Under the pieces are notes generated by a model, which was given only the letters and a program-made list of their open reading frames with translations, did no database searches and was not told the DNA's origin. A program made the position numbers and the translations under genes. Positions 1 to 9,700 of a stretch of 42,385 bases of DNA are shown here, in pieces. How positions within the stretch are numbered: the first letter of the stretch is position 1; every line of letters starts with the position of its first letter. The stretch covers positions 1 to 42,385 of the forward strand of contig JBHHZJ010000018.1 in the NCBI GenBank assembly GCA_046758005.1. Reading direction: 5' to 3'. Origin of the DNA: JBHHZJ01 sp046758005 (lineage in GTDB: Bacteria > Pseudomonadota > Alphaproteobacteria > Kiloniellales > J153).

Positions 1-104
1 CGCGCCTGCCCAGGCGGCCCTTGGATCGCCATCAAAAGAGTCATTATCACCGAGACTTGGTATAAGACGGGGCGACTCCTCGATGCAACGATTCGCCGCG
101 CCGC

Positions 105-863
105 ATGGCGGACCTCATCCGGTACCACTGGCTCGTCCTGTTGCTCGCCGCGCCCTGCGTGGGCAGCTTTCTCGGCGCCGCGGCCGTGCGCCTTCCGGAG
201 AGCCGGGCGCTGCTGTGGAGTCGCTCGGCCTGCCCCCATTGCGGCCACCGGCTGGGCTGGCGCGACCTCGTTCCCGTACTGAGCTGGCTGGTCAACCGCG
301 GCGCGTGCCGCCACTGCGGCGGGACGGTCGCCTGGACCTACCCGGCCATCGAGCTGGCCGCCCTGGCGGTGGCCCTGTGGAGCCTTGCGGTCACTCCCGG
401 GTGGCTGGCCTGGGCGAGCAGCGCGTTCGGCTGGAGCCTCCTCACCCTGGCGGTGATCGACGCCCGGTCCCTGCTGCTGCCCGACGAGATCACGCTGCCG
501 CTGGTTCCGGCCGGTCTGGCGGTTGCATGGGCGGTCGATCCGGCGCGCCTCGGGCCTCACGCGATCGGGGCGGCGGCCGGGTTCCTGATCGTGGCGCTCG
601 TGCGCGTTGCCTACCGGCGCCTGCGGCACCGGGAGGGCATCGGGCTGGGCGACGCCAAGCTGCTGGCCGCCGCGGGGGCCTGGGTCTCCGTGGAGGGCCT
701 GCCCGGCGTGTTGCTGGTGGCCGCCGGCGCGGCTTTGCTCGGCCACCTGGCCTGGGCCGGCCTGTCCGGGCGCGGCGTGAGGGACCGCAAGCTGCCCTTC
801 GGGCCCTATCTGGCGGGGAGCGCGTGGCTGATCTGGTTATACGGGCCCCTCGTCGCGGGATAG
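105..863 (+). CDS. gspO: Prepilin peptidase / N-methyltransferase (GspO/PilD family)
   Basis: Inner-membrane aspartyl protease that cleaves and N-methylates prepilin leaders, here presumably for the pseudopilins GspG-K encoded just downstream and perhaps also the Flp pilin near the window end. The 252-residue protein has the family layout: an N-terminal GSFLG segment, a cytoplasmic loop with two CxxC pairs (C43/C46 and C68/C71, likely zinc-binding), then hydrophobic helices carrying the two catalytic aspartates, D119 (in VIDAR) and D183 (in GLGDAK, the GxGD motif). Length is slightly short for PilD but normal for alphaproteobacterial members. The ATG start has no clear Shine-Dalgarno sequence. 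It precedes gspE on the same strand, separated by a 343-base non-coding stretch, so it may have its own promoter. Confidence 0.93.
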   Translation: MADLIRYHWLVLLLAAPCVGSFLGAAAVRLPESRALLWSRSACPHCGHRLGWRDLVPVLSWLVNRGACRHCGGTVAWTYPAIELAALAVALWSLAVTPGWLAWASSAFGWSLLTLAVIDARSLLLPDEITLPLVPAGLAVAWAVDPARLGPHAIGAAAGFLIVALVRVAYRRLRHREGIGLGDAKLLAAAGAWVSVEGLPGVLLVAAGAALLGHLAWAGLSGRGVRDRKLPFGPYLAGSAWLIWLYGPLVAG

Positions 864-1206
864 CAAGATTCGCTTAGAAAATATATGAGATTATCAATAT
901 AGTATATTGACAAATCAGCATGTATGGCCGTGAGTTTCGCCGAGCCGCAGCTCGGTTGCCGCCGTCACGATTCGGCCGTTTCGGTTGTTTTAAAGATTTC
1001 ACGGGTAAACAGTGCGCTTCCTGGCACAATCGCGCGTTTCTCAGGGGACGCCCGGGCGCGTTGGGCCGGGGCAGGCGGTATCGCGGATTGCGTTGCCGGC
1101 CGGGACCCCCGCGCCTACCTTGACGGATGGGATACTGTAACGCTATCGCAGGTCGATTCGGTTATTCTGTAGCTCGTGGCGCTTCGCGGCGCCGGGGCGG
1201 CTGGAC
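864..1206. other. Intergenic region between gspO and gspE
   Basis: 343 bases with no convincing gene. Short open frames here have no initiation signal and no recognisable protein family. The first 50 bases are strongly AT-rich and hold a perfect palindrome (894-910). A TTGACG hexamer at 1120-1125 could be a -35 element for gspE, but the bases where a -10 element should lie (about 1143-1148, CTATCG) match poorly, so the promoter is only suggested. The region probably carries the control sequences for the gspE-J operon. Confidence 0.5.
894..910. promoter_or_regulatory. Perfect 17-bp AT-rich palindrome, candidate operator
   Basis: The sequence TCAATATA-G-TATATTGA is a perfect inverted repeat with 8-base arms around one central base. 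It lies 31 bases after the gspO stop and about 300 bases before gspE. There is no GC stem or T-run, so it is not an intrinsic terminator. Size and symmetry fit a binding site for a dimeric helix-turn-helix regulator; which one is unknown. Confidence 0.45.
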
Positions 1207-2927
<1,721 letters not shown>

Positions 2928-2928
<1 letters not shown>

Positions 2929-4151
2929 TGCCGCGATTCAGTTACAAGGCCGTCGCGCCGGACGGCGAAGTGATCGAGGGCGAGATCGAGGCGTCGAACC
3001 GCGAGGCGGCGGTCGAACGCCTCCACGCGCAGGGCCACGTCCCGATCCGGGCCGAGGAAAGCAGGCGGGTCGCCATGGGCCGCCGGGCGACGTTCCCGGT
3101 CCTGTTCCGGCCGCGGCGCGTCTCGCGCAAGGACGTCGTGCTCGTCACGCGCGAGCTCGCGACCCTGCTGCAGGCCGGCCTGCCGCTCGACCGGGCTCTG
3201 TCCGTTATGCTCGACCTCGTCCGTTCCGCGCCGATCAAGGCGCTCATCGAGGGCATCCGCGAGAAGGTGCGCGGAGGCTCGACCCTGGCCGATGCCATGC
3301 AGGCCCACCCCGAGGTGTTTCCCAACTATTACGTCGGCATGGTGCGCGCCGGGGAGGCGGGCGGCACGCTCGAGAGCGTGCTCGCCCGCCTGGCCGAGAC
3401 GCTGGAGCACGCCCAGGCGCTGCGCGAGAGCGTCCGCGCGGCGTTGCGCTATCCCGCGTTGGTCGTGGTCATGGCGGTGGTCTCGCTTGTCGTGCTGATG
3501 ACGGCCGTGATTCCCGAGTTCCGGCCCTTGTTCGAGGACGCCGGCGCCGCGATGCCGGTCTCGACGCGGATCATCATCGGTGTGTCCGATTTTTTCGAGG
3601 CCTACTGGTGGGCGAGCGCCCTCGGCGTGGCTGCGGTCGTGCTGGGGCTGCGCCAGCACAACCGGTCGCCCGCGGGGCGGCTGCGCTGGGACCGCTGGAT
3701 GATCGAGGCGCCGCTGCTTGGCGACCTGGTGACCAAGATCGAGGTGGCCCGTTTCAGCCGCACCTTGGGCACCCTGCTCGGCAACGGCGTCAGCGTGCTC
3801 AACGCCATGTCGATGACCATCGACACGCTGGACAACCGGGCGATCGCCGGCGCGGTGGCCAAGGCGCAGGGCCGGTTGGCCAAGGGCGAAGGGCTGGCCG
3901 AACCGCTCCTTGAGACCGGAGTCGTTCCGGGCCTGGCCCTGCAACTCATGCGGGTCGGCGAGGAGACCGGGCGCCTCGATTCCATGCTGCTGCGCATTGC
4001 CGACATTTACGACGAAGAGGTAAAACGCGCCATCGAGCACATGCTGTCGCTGCTGGTGCCGCTGGTCACGCTGGGGCTCGGCTTGCTGATCGCGCTGATC
4101 ATCGGCTCGATGATGGCCGCCATCCTGAGCGCCTACGATCTGCCGTTCTGA
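2928..4151 (+). CDS. gspF: Type II secretion inner-membrane platform protein GspF
   Basis: Polytopic inner-membrane protein of the assembly platform, contacting GspE and the pseudopilins. The 407-residue product starts MPRFSYKAV, a typical GspF/PilC start, and carries two tandem T2SSF domains (about 70-195 and 275-395) with the recurring family pattern of TLLxxG followed by RVGEETG or RAGEAGG. Hydrophobic segments lie near 170-190, 220-240 and 370-395. The ATG (2928-2930) overlaps the gspE stop by one base. The same reading frame is open far upstream of 2928, but that part lies inside gspE in another frame and is not coding. Length and ending (YDLPF) are normal for the family. Confidence 0.96.
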
Positions 4152-4202
4152 GGCCCGATCGGCCCGATGGACTTCAAAGGGAAACAGTTGCGAGGTTGCA
4201 CC

Positions 4203-4643
4203 GTGATATCGCCCGGCAAACGCAAGGGATCGCGCCGCAGGCAGGACGGCTTCACGCTGGTCGAGCTGCTCGTGGTTCTCGTCATTCTCGGACTGATGGT
4301 GGCCTTCGCCGCGCCGCGGCTGATCAAGTACGTTGGCGGCGCGAAGACCGACGCGGCCAAGATACAGATCGAGCGATTGAGCAGCGTTCTCGATCTCTAC
4401 CGCCTGGAGGTCGGCGGCTACCCGAGCGAGGATCAAGGCCTGAACGCCCTGATCGAGCGGCCCGCGGACGCCGAGACCTGGAACGGGCCATACCTGAAGA
4501 AGGCCGATTCGCTGCTCGATCCGTGGCGTCGACCGTACGTCTACCGTTTCCCGGGCGAGCACGGCGATTATGACCTCTATTCGCTGGGCGCTGACGGTCA
4601 GGAGGGCGGCGACGGCGAAGACCAGGATGTGACGAGCTGGTGA
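4203..4643 (+). CDS. gspG: Major pseudopilin GspG
   Basis: Major subunit of the T2SS pseudopilus, processed by the prepilin peptidase. The leader ends at DG before FTLVELLVVLVILGLM, giving mature F1 and the conserved E5, followed by the hydrophobic N-terminal helix. The C-terminal part has the GspG features GGYPSEDQGLNAL, WNGPYLKK, DPWRRPY and an acidic LGADGQEGGDGED stretch that matches the calcium-binding end of the family. The GTG at 4203 is preceded by GAGG with a 7-base gap and gives a leader of normal length. An in-frame ATG at 4167 would add 12 residues and has a weaker site. The stop overlaps the gspH start by four bases (GTGA). Confidence 0.94.
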   Translation: MISPGKRKGSRRRQDGFTLVELLVVLVILGLMVAFAAPRLIKYVGGAKTDAAKIQIERLSSVLDLYRLEVGGYPSEDQGLNALIERPADAETWNGPYLKKADSLLDPWRRPYVYRFPGEHGDYDLYSLGADGQEGGDGEDQDVTSW

Positions 4644-5086
4644 GCACGCCCCGGCACAACGGCTTCACTCTGATCGAGCTGCTTGTCGTCCTGCTGGTCA
4701 TGGGCCTGGTGCTGTCCATGGCGCCGACGGCGTTTCACCGGGTGATGCCCGGCCTGGCGCTGAAGGCCGCGGCGCGCGAGGTCGCCGCCGTGTTCCGCGA
4801 AGCCCGCAGCGTGGCGATCCGGGACAATCGCGAGACGGCGGTCATCGTCGACACGCAGGCCAAGGCGTACAGGCTGGACGGGGCGCGCCCCGACCATGCG
4901 CTGGACCCCGCCTTCGGGGTGACCCTCGTTGCGGCGGCCTCGGAGCGGCTGGGGGAATCCGCCGGCCGCATCCGTTTCTTCCCCGATGGGACCTCGACCG
5001 GCGGACGGTTGAGCCTGACCAGGAATGAGCGAACCTACCACATCGTCGTCGATTGGCTCACCGGGCGCGTCGACGTCGTCCGCTGA
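4640..5086 (+). CDS. gspH: Minor pseudopilin GspH
   Basis: Minor pseudopilin predicted to sit near the tip of the T2SS pseudopilus. The 148-residue protein has a short basic leader (STPRHNG) cleaved before FTLIELLVVLLVMGLVL, with E5 present. The remaining part has a GspH-like pattern (KAAAREVAAVFREARSVAI) and a beta-rich C-terminal domain. The start is a GTG overlapping the gspG stop as GTGA, which suggests coupled translation. Its 3' end overlaps gspI by 62 bases in another frame, unusually long for this operon but consistent with the gspI leader being extended at its N-terminus. Confidence 0.9.
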   Translation: MSTPRHNGFTLIELLVVLLVMGLVLSMAPTAFHRVMPGLALKAAAREVAAVFREARSVAIRDNRETAVIVDTQAKAYRLDGARPDHALDPAFGVTLVAAASERLGESAGRIRFFPDGTSTGGRLSLTRNERTYHIVVDWLTGRVDVVR

Positions 5087-5474
5087 CCGGGCGCGCCGGC
5101 CGGCCGGGGGCTTCACCCTGCTCGAGGTGATCGTCGCCTTTACGATCCTGGCGGTGGCGCTGGTCAGCCTCATGCAGGCCTTTTCCTCGGGCCTGCGCGG
5201 CCTGGACGCGGCGCAGGTGAGCGCGCTCGCGGTCATGCACGCCAGGTCGAAAATCGACGAGATCGGCTCGGTGATCCCGCTCGAGGCGGGCGAACGTGCC
5301 GGCGACTTCGAGGACGGGTTCCGTTGGACGGCCACGATCCGGCGCCGGGAAGGCCAGGACGACGAGTCGGCCGGCGAGCCGGATGTCGTCGCCTACGAGG
5401 TCGAGGTGACCGTCGCCTCGCCGGATGAGCGCGTGCTGAGCCTCAAGACTTTGCGCCTGGCGGCGCCGCAATGA
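5025..5474 (+). CDS. gspI: Minor pseudopilin GspI
   Basis: Minor pseudopilin, usually the core of the GspI-J-K tip complex. The 149-residue protein has an unusually long leader of about 28 residues ending GG before FTLLEVIVAFTILAVALVSLM, with E5 in place. The C-terminal half is short and beta-rich. The chosen ATG lies inside the 3' end of gspH (62-base overlap). A shorter leader would need an alternative codon such as a TCG-neighbouring GTG, and none in frame looks better. The stop codon overlaps the gspJ start as ATGA. Confidence 0.88.
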   Translation: MSEPTTSSSIGSPGASTSSADRARRPAGGFTLLEVIVAFTILAVALVSLMQAFSSGLRGLDAAQVSALAVMHARSKIDEIGSVIPLEAGERAGDFEDGFRWTATIRRREGQDDESAGEPDVVAYEVEVTVASPDERVLSLKTLRLAAPQ

Positions 5475-6166
5475 GGCACCGGGCAGGCCGAACCGGCTGT
5501 CGCAGGGGCGGGTGGCGCGGCCGCCGAGGTTTCACCCTGATCGAGCTGCTGGTTGCGCTGACGCTGCTCGGGCTCATTTCGGTCGTGCTGTTCGGCGGCC
5601 TTCGCTTTGGCACGCGCGCCTGGGAGGCGGGCGACGAGCGCGCGGACAGGCTGGCCCAGATCGAAGCGGTTCAGGGCGTGCTGCGCCGGCACATCGCGCA
5701 GGCCGTGATGCCGCACGCGCGCGGCCGACCGGGCGGGGCCGGCGCGCCCTTTATCGGCGAGGAGGACCGGTTTCGGCTGGTCACCCTCGTGCCCGCGCAC
5801 ATCGGGATCGGCGGGCTCTACCGCATCGAACTCGCGTCTGTGGATGCCGGCGCGGCGAAGCGGCTCGACCTTGTCTGGCGGCTCTACCGGCCGGACGAGC
5901 CGGAGGCCCTGGACGACACCCTCGACGAGGAGGAGACTCCGACCGGCGGCCGACGCGCGCTTCTCGAAGGCATCGAGCGGGCGTCCTTCGCCTATTATGG
6001 AATGGACGAAACGGTGGACCGGGCCGAATGGCGTGAGCGGTGGGACGGCGCCATGGGACTGCCGGAACTGATCGCCGTCAATGTGACGTTTCCGCCGGGC
6101 GATTCCCGGTCCTGGCCCGAATTCGTGGTGCGCCTGCGGCTCGCTCGGGCCGGGGCGGCACGTTGA
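5471..6166 (+). CDS. gspJ: Minor pseudopilin GspJ
   Basis: Minor pseudopilin, the larger partner in the tip complex. The 231-residue protein has an arginine- and glycine-rich leader ending RRG before FTLIELLVALTLLGLISVVLFGGLRFG, with E5 present. A larger C-terminal domain follows, with GspJ-like segments such as AWEAGDERADRL and a typical late SWPEFVVRLRL strand. ATGA overlap with gspI indicates coupling. It is the last gene of gspE-J: 39 bases downstream the response regulator gene ends on the opposite strand, so the two transcripts converge. No clear intrinsic terminator separates them. Confidence 0.9.
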   Translation: MRHRAGRTGCRRGGWRGRRGFTLIELLVALTLLGLISVVLFGGLRFGTRAWEAGDERADRLAQIEAVQGVLRRHIAQAVMPHARGRPGGAGAPFIGEEDRFRLVTLVPAHIGIGGLYRIELASVDAGAAKRLDLVWRLYRPDEPEALDDTLDEEETPTGGRRALLEGIERASFAYYGMDETVDRAEWRERWDGAMGLPELIAVNVTFPPGDSRSWPEFVVRLRLARAGAAR

Positions 6167-6205
6167 CGGCGCCATGACTTCCCGGCGTTTGCGGCGCGAT
6201 GATCG

Positions 6206-6895
6206 TTAGGTATGGGCCGCCGGATTGACGAAGCGGACACCCAGCTTGTTGCCGTGTCGCCAGCATACCTCGCAGCGGTACATCGGGCCGTACTGGGCCT
6301 TGAGCAGGAACGTCTCCGGCAATCTGATGAAATCGACAAGCTGAATCGCCGCGCCGCCGTCCGACAGGTTGAGGATGAGGCAGTCGGTGACGCAATTGGC
6401 GTTCTGGTAGATGACCTGGCCGGATTTGAGCGTCTTGACCCGCGCATGCTGCCTGCGGCCCGATCCATCCCGGCGCGGCGCGTTCCTGCGGTCGGAGCTG
6501 TCCTTGACCGGCGGCCGCGCCAACTCCGCCTGGGCCGAGGGCCGCTGCAGGGCGGTCTCGATGCGATCGGTCAGCTCCCGCTTGGTGAAGGGCTTGATCA
6601 GGTAATCCTCAACACCGAAGCCCGCGCCTTTCTCCATTTCGTCCCGCCCGACCAGGCCGGACTGGACGACCACGGGCGCGCGCACTTGCGCGGCCTGGAG
6701 CCGCCGCAACACCTCGTAGCCGTCGATGTCCGGCAAACAGATGTCGAGGAGAATGACGTCGTAATCGTTGCGGGTCGCCAGATCCACGGCTTCCTCGCCC
6801 AGGCTGGTGGTCCGGCAGCTGTAGCCCTTGGATTGCAGCATCTGCTCGACGGCGCGCGCGGTCGCGACGTCGTCCTCGACCTGAAGAACCCGCAT
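6206..6895 (-). CDS. CtrA-like receiver fused to a PilZ (c-di-GMP-binding) domain
   Basis: 229-residue two-domain regulator. Residues 1-118 form a complete receiver domain: acidic pocket D8/D9, phospho-acceptor D51 (LLDICLPDIDGYEVL), S79 and K101. Its wording (MRVLQVEDD, ATA, LGEEAVDL, DYDVILLD) closely resembles the CtrA receiver as I remember it. Where CtrA has a winged-helix DNA-binding domain, this protein has a linker and a PilZ domain (about 140-225) with RxxxR (R148-R152) and NxSxxG (N176-G181), the two c-di-GMP-binding motifs. It therefore probably acts through protein contacts rather than DNA. It lies between gspJ and gspL on the opposite strand, divergent from gspL. Roles in T2SS or motility control are inference from position. 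Confidence 0.85.
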   Translation of the reverse strand: MRVLQVEDDVATARAVEQMLQSKGYSCRTTSLGEEAVDLATRNDYDVILLDICLPDIDGYEVLRRLQAAQVRAPVVVQSGLVGRDEMEKGAGFGVEDYLIKPFTKRELTDRIETALQRPSAQAELARPPVKDSSDRRNAPRRDGSGRRQHARVKTLKSGQVIYQNANCVTDCLILNLSDGGAAIQLVDFIRLPETFLLKAQYGPMYRCEVCWRHGNKLGVRFVNPAAHT

Positions 6896-6956
6896 TTAGC
6901 GCACTCTCTCGAAAACCGTGAACTGCCCGCAGCCCGTCGGCGATGATCTGTGAAAA

Positions 6957-6966
6957 TTGTTAACAA
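6957..6966. promoter_or_regulatory. TTGTTAACAA palindrome in the divergent response-regulator/gspL region
   Basis: A perfect 10-base palindrome in a short AT-rich patch (about 6950-6972), between the start of the receiver-PilZ gene (6895) and gspL (7148). It contains a single TTAA half-site but no second one at the CtrA spacing. It may be part of a promoter or operator for the divergent pair; no clear -35/-10 pair was identified. Confidence 0.3.
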
Positions 6967-7147
6967 ATTTGCACCATGATCGAAGCTTGGGGCTGGCCGG
7001 AAGGACGGGGCGGCGGTTTCCCGGGCGGCGCGCGTCCGTGGGCGCAAGGCCGCGCCGCGCGCGGTCGTGCGTCCGGCCCGCCGTCCCGATCACTCCCATA
7101 TTGCCCCGAATGGTCCAATGTAGGATAAGCGGCACAGGGTATCCCGC

Positions 7148-8272
7148 ATGAGGACTATGGCGAGCCTTCCAGCCCCCGTGCACCAAGCGGCCTCGCGGTT
7201 TTTCCGGTGGTGGACCGGCGAGTTGGTCGCCTGCCTCCCGGTTCCGGTCAGGGAACGTCTGAACCGCACCCGACAGCGCCTCGTCGTCGAGATATCCGAC
7301 ACCAAGGCGACGTTTTCCCACGGCAAGGGCAAGGCGCTGCAAAGGCTCGGCGCGGTGTTGCTCACGCCCGCCGATCGCGACGGCGAACCCGGGGCCGGAC
7401 AACGGGAGACGGTCGAGCGCATCATCGCCGGCGCTGCGCTGCGCACGGCCGAGGTCGTGTTGCGCCTGCCGAGGGAAAAGATCCTGCGCCGCCTGGTCGA
7501 GCTTCCCGCGGCCGCGGCGGAAAACCTGCGCGAGGTCCTGGGCTTCGAGATGGATCGGCACACGCCGTTCAAGGCCCAGGAGGTGTACTATGACTTCCGC
7601 ATCAAGGGCAGCGATGCCCAGCGCAAGCGGATCAAGGTCGATCTGGTAGTCATCCCCAAGGCGGTGGTCGACCAGGTCGTGCGCCTGGCCGGCGCGTGGG
7701 GGCTGGATCTGGACCTCGTCGAAGTCGCGGGCGGCACGGAGGAGACCGACCAGGTCTTCGATCTCTTGCCCCGCAGCGCCGCCAGGGCCCGAAGTACGCT
7801 CAGGCAACGCTCCTACGTCCTGCTCGGCGCGCTGGCGGTGGTGCTGCTGATCGTCGCGGCCTACCTGCCGCTGCGCGAGAAGGAACAGGCCGTCGCGGCG
7901 GTTCAGGCCGACCTGGCGCGCGCCCGCGCGGACGCGGCACAGGTGGCCGAGATGAAGAAAAGGGTCGAGGACTTGGTGACCCGCAACCGCTTCGTCGTCG
8001 AGCAAAGGCGCGGCCAGCGGACCGTCACCGAGATCCTGGACGAGGTAACGCGGCTGCTGCCCGACCACACCTGGGTGCTCAAGTTCGGGCTGCGCGACAA
8101 CAAGCTTGTCCTGTCCGGCTATTCCGCCAAGCCGTCGGCGCTCATCGGACTGCTGGAGGATTCGGAGATGCTCGCGGGCGTGCGCTTTAGCTCGCCGGTC
8201 ACCATGGATCAAAAGGTCGGCCTGGAGCGTTTCAACCTGACGGCCTCGGTCACCGGGCGGGGGCAGTCGTGA
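7148..8272 (+). CDS. gspL: Type II secretion protein GspL (PilN-like C-terminus)
   Basis: Bitopic inner-membrane component that links GspE to the periplasmic part of the machine. The 374-residue protein has a cytoplasmic, partly actin-like domain (about 44-210), a single membrane helix (about 223-242, VLLGALAVVLLIVAAYLPL), a short coiled-coil-like segment (about 245-285) and a periplasmic ferredoxin-like PilN/GspL domain to the end. AGGG nine bases before the ATG at 7148 supports this start; a second ATG three codons later is possible. It starts a second T2SS block (L-M-HR protein-D-K), and its stop overlaps the gspM start as GTGA. Confidence 0.87.
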   Translation: MRTMASLPAPVHQAASRFFRWWTGELVACLPVPVRERLNRTRQRLVVEISDTKATFSHGKGKALQRLGAVLLTPADRDGEPGAGQRETVERIIAGAALRTAEVVLRLPREKILRRLVELPAAAAENLREVLGFEMDRHTPFKAQEVYYDFRIKGSDAQRKRIKVDLVVIPKAVVDQVVRLAGAWGLDLDLVEVAGGTEETDQVFDLLPRSAARARSTLRQRSYVLLGALAVVLLIVAAYLPLREKEQAVAAVQADLARARADAAQVAEMKKRVEDLVTRNRFVVEQRRGQRTVTEILDEVTRLLPDHTWVLKFGLRDNKLVLSGYSAKPSALIGLLEDSEMLAGVRFSSPVTMDQKVGLERFNLTASVTGRGQS

Positions 8273-8856
8273 ACTCGTTTTCCTCGCCATGGCTGAGCCG
8301 CGCCGCCGCGATCGGGTTGCTCGTCAGCATTCTCGTGATCATCTATGCCGTGGCGATCGGGCCGCTGGTTGCCGCTTACGGGAGTGCCAATGAGGCCATC
8401 GACCAGGCCAATGAGATGTTGGCGCGCTACCGCCGGATCGCGGCGCAGCGCGGCGCGTTGGAGGACCGGCTCGAGACGCTCGCGATGCGCCAGACCGAAA
8501 GCGGGGTCTACCTGCCCGGCGACACCGACGCCCTGGCGGCCGCACAGCTCCAGGAAATCGTCAACTCGAAGGTCGAATCCGGTGGCGGCCGGCTGCGCAG
8601 CATCCAGATCCTTCCGGCCAGGGCGGACGGGCAGTTCCGGCGCGTCGGCGTGCGGATCCAGATGACCGGGAACATCGCCGCGGTCGCCCGCATTCTCTAT
8701 GCCTTCGAAGCCGGCGACACCTTCTTGTTCGTGAACAACGTCGACATCAGCAACCGGCAGGCGCGGCGGCGGCGCACGGGGGCGCCCCAGACGGATCCCG
8801 AACTGCTGATACGCCTCGATCTTTCCGGCTACGTGCGCCCGGAGGTGATGGGATGA
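8269..8856 (+). CDS. gspM: Type II secretion protein GspM
   Basis: Small bitopic inner-membrane protein that partners GspL in the assembly platform. The 195-residue protein has a short N-terminus, one membrane helix (about 12-34), a helical segment (AIDQANEMLARYRRIAAQRGALEDRLETL) and a periplasmic domain ending near residue 190. The GTG start overlaps the gspL stop by four bases, and the stop likewise overlaps the next gene, so L-M-HR protein are translationally coupled. Sequence similarity within GspM is always low; the assignment rests on order, size and topology plus the GTG-overlap operon structure. Confidence 0.83.
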   Translation: MNSFSSPWLSRAAAIGLLVSILVIIYAVAIGPLVAAYGSANEAIDQANEMLARYRRIAAQRGALEDRLETLAMRQTESGVYLPGDTDALAAAQLQEIVNSKVESGGGRLRSIQILPARADGQFRRVGVRIQMTGNIAAVARILYAFEAGDTFLFVNNVDISNRQARRRRTGAPQTDPELLIRLDLSGYVRPEVMG

Positions 8857-9413
8857 TCCTGCGCCGCAGGTCCAGGTTCCTGGTTCCGGGGGCGCTTCTG
8901 GCCGCCGGCCTCGGCATAGCCTGGCTGCTTTACGAGGACATTCGGGCCGGACCGCAACCGCCGCCGCTGGAAGGCGACGCCGGCGTTCAGGCCCCGCCAC
9001 TGCCGGAACTGCCGAGCGAAGCCGGTTTCACCATGCCGCCGGCCAAGACCTTCGTGGAAATCCTCCGGCGGCCGATCTTCTCCCCGACCCGTCGCCCCTC
9101 TCCGCAGGGCGAAGTGACGCTCGAGGCGGCGGGCTCGGAATTGGACCTGAAGCTGGTCGGTATCATCATATCCTCCAGAGAGCGGATCGCCATCGTCGCG
9201 CCCAGGAACAGCTCGACCTTCGTGCGCCTGAGTCAGGGCGACCGATTTCAAGGTTGGACCGTGGAACTGATCGAGCCACACCGCGTGACGTTTCGCAGGG
9301 ACGATGTGGCGGAACAGATCGAGCTGAGCTACGATCAGCCGCCGCCGATCAGGCGGAAACCGCCCAAACGCCGGGACCAGGAGCAAGAGGCGGAGCAGAA
9401 ACCAAAGGAATAG
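8853..9413 (+). CDS. GspC/GspN-like HR-domain protein of the T2SS
   Basis: 186-residue protein with one N-terminal membrane helix (about 8-27), a proline-rich linker and a periplasmic homology-region (HR) domain of the GspC/PilP kind. Recognisable pieces are the RPIFSPTRRP segment before the domain, LDLKLVGIIIS, RIAIVA and LSQGDRFQGWTVELIEP. In classical systems GspC uses this HR domain to contact the secretin N0 domain. Here no other GspC is encoded, so this protein probably fills that role. It lacks any PDZ or coiled-coil region and ends in a charged, lysine/glutamate-rich tail. It overlaps gspM by four bases and is followed 287 bases later by gspD. Confidence 0.78.
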   Translation: MILRRRSRFLVPGALLAAGLGIAWLLYEDIRAGPQPPPLEGDAGVQAPPLPELPSEAGFTMPPAKTFVEILRRPIFSPTRRPSPQGEVTLEAAGSELDLKLVGIIISSRERIAIVAPRNSSTFVRLSQGDRFQGWTVELIEPHRVTFRRDDVAEQIELSYDQPPPIRRKPPKRRDQEQEAEQKPKE

Positions 9414-9550
9414 CGCCTCCGTCATCTTTGCTCCGCGACGCCGATGCCGACCGTGTTTCTCGGCGTTCTGGGCGGAATGGGCGCAGAAATCGACCCGTCC
9501 TGCAATAGATCGAACGTGCAAGTTTTGCCGCCGGCCGGGACTTTCGCATT

Positions 9551-9566
9551 TTAAATTTTGATTAAC
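9551..9566 (+). promoter_or_regulatory. Exact CtrA-type binding site upstream of gspD
   Basis: TTAA (9551-9554), seven bases, then TTAAC (9562-9566) match the full CtrA consensus TTAA-N7-TTAAC without mismatch. The site is in the 287-base gap between the HR-domain gene and gspD, 135 bases before the gspD start codon, a reasonable distance for an activator or repressor site. The surrounding 80 bases are AT-rich for this DNA, which raises the chance of a random match. CtrA itself is not encoded in the window. Confidence 0.55.
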
Positions 9567-9700
9567 ACAGTCTGATTACGATTCGTTAGGTATCGTTTAC
9601 GTCTTGTCGGGAAATTGTTTTTCTCATTAGATGGAACGAGTGGCGATTTAGCATTGCTCTGCGCGAGCGGCTAAACCGGCAAATCGGGGGGACGCACAAC

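Noticed and set aside
924..1172. Possible small protein between gspO and gspE
   Set aside because: No Shine-Dalgarno sequence, no recognised family, and codon choice unlike its neighbours.
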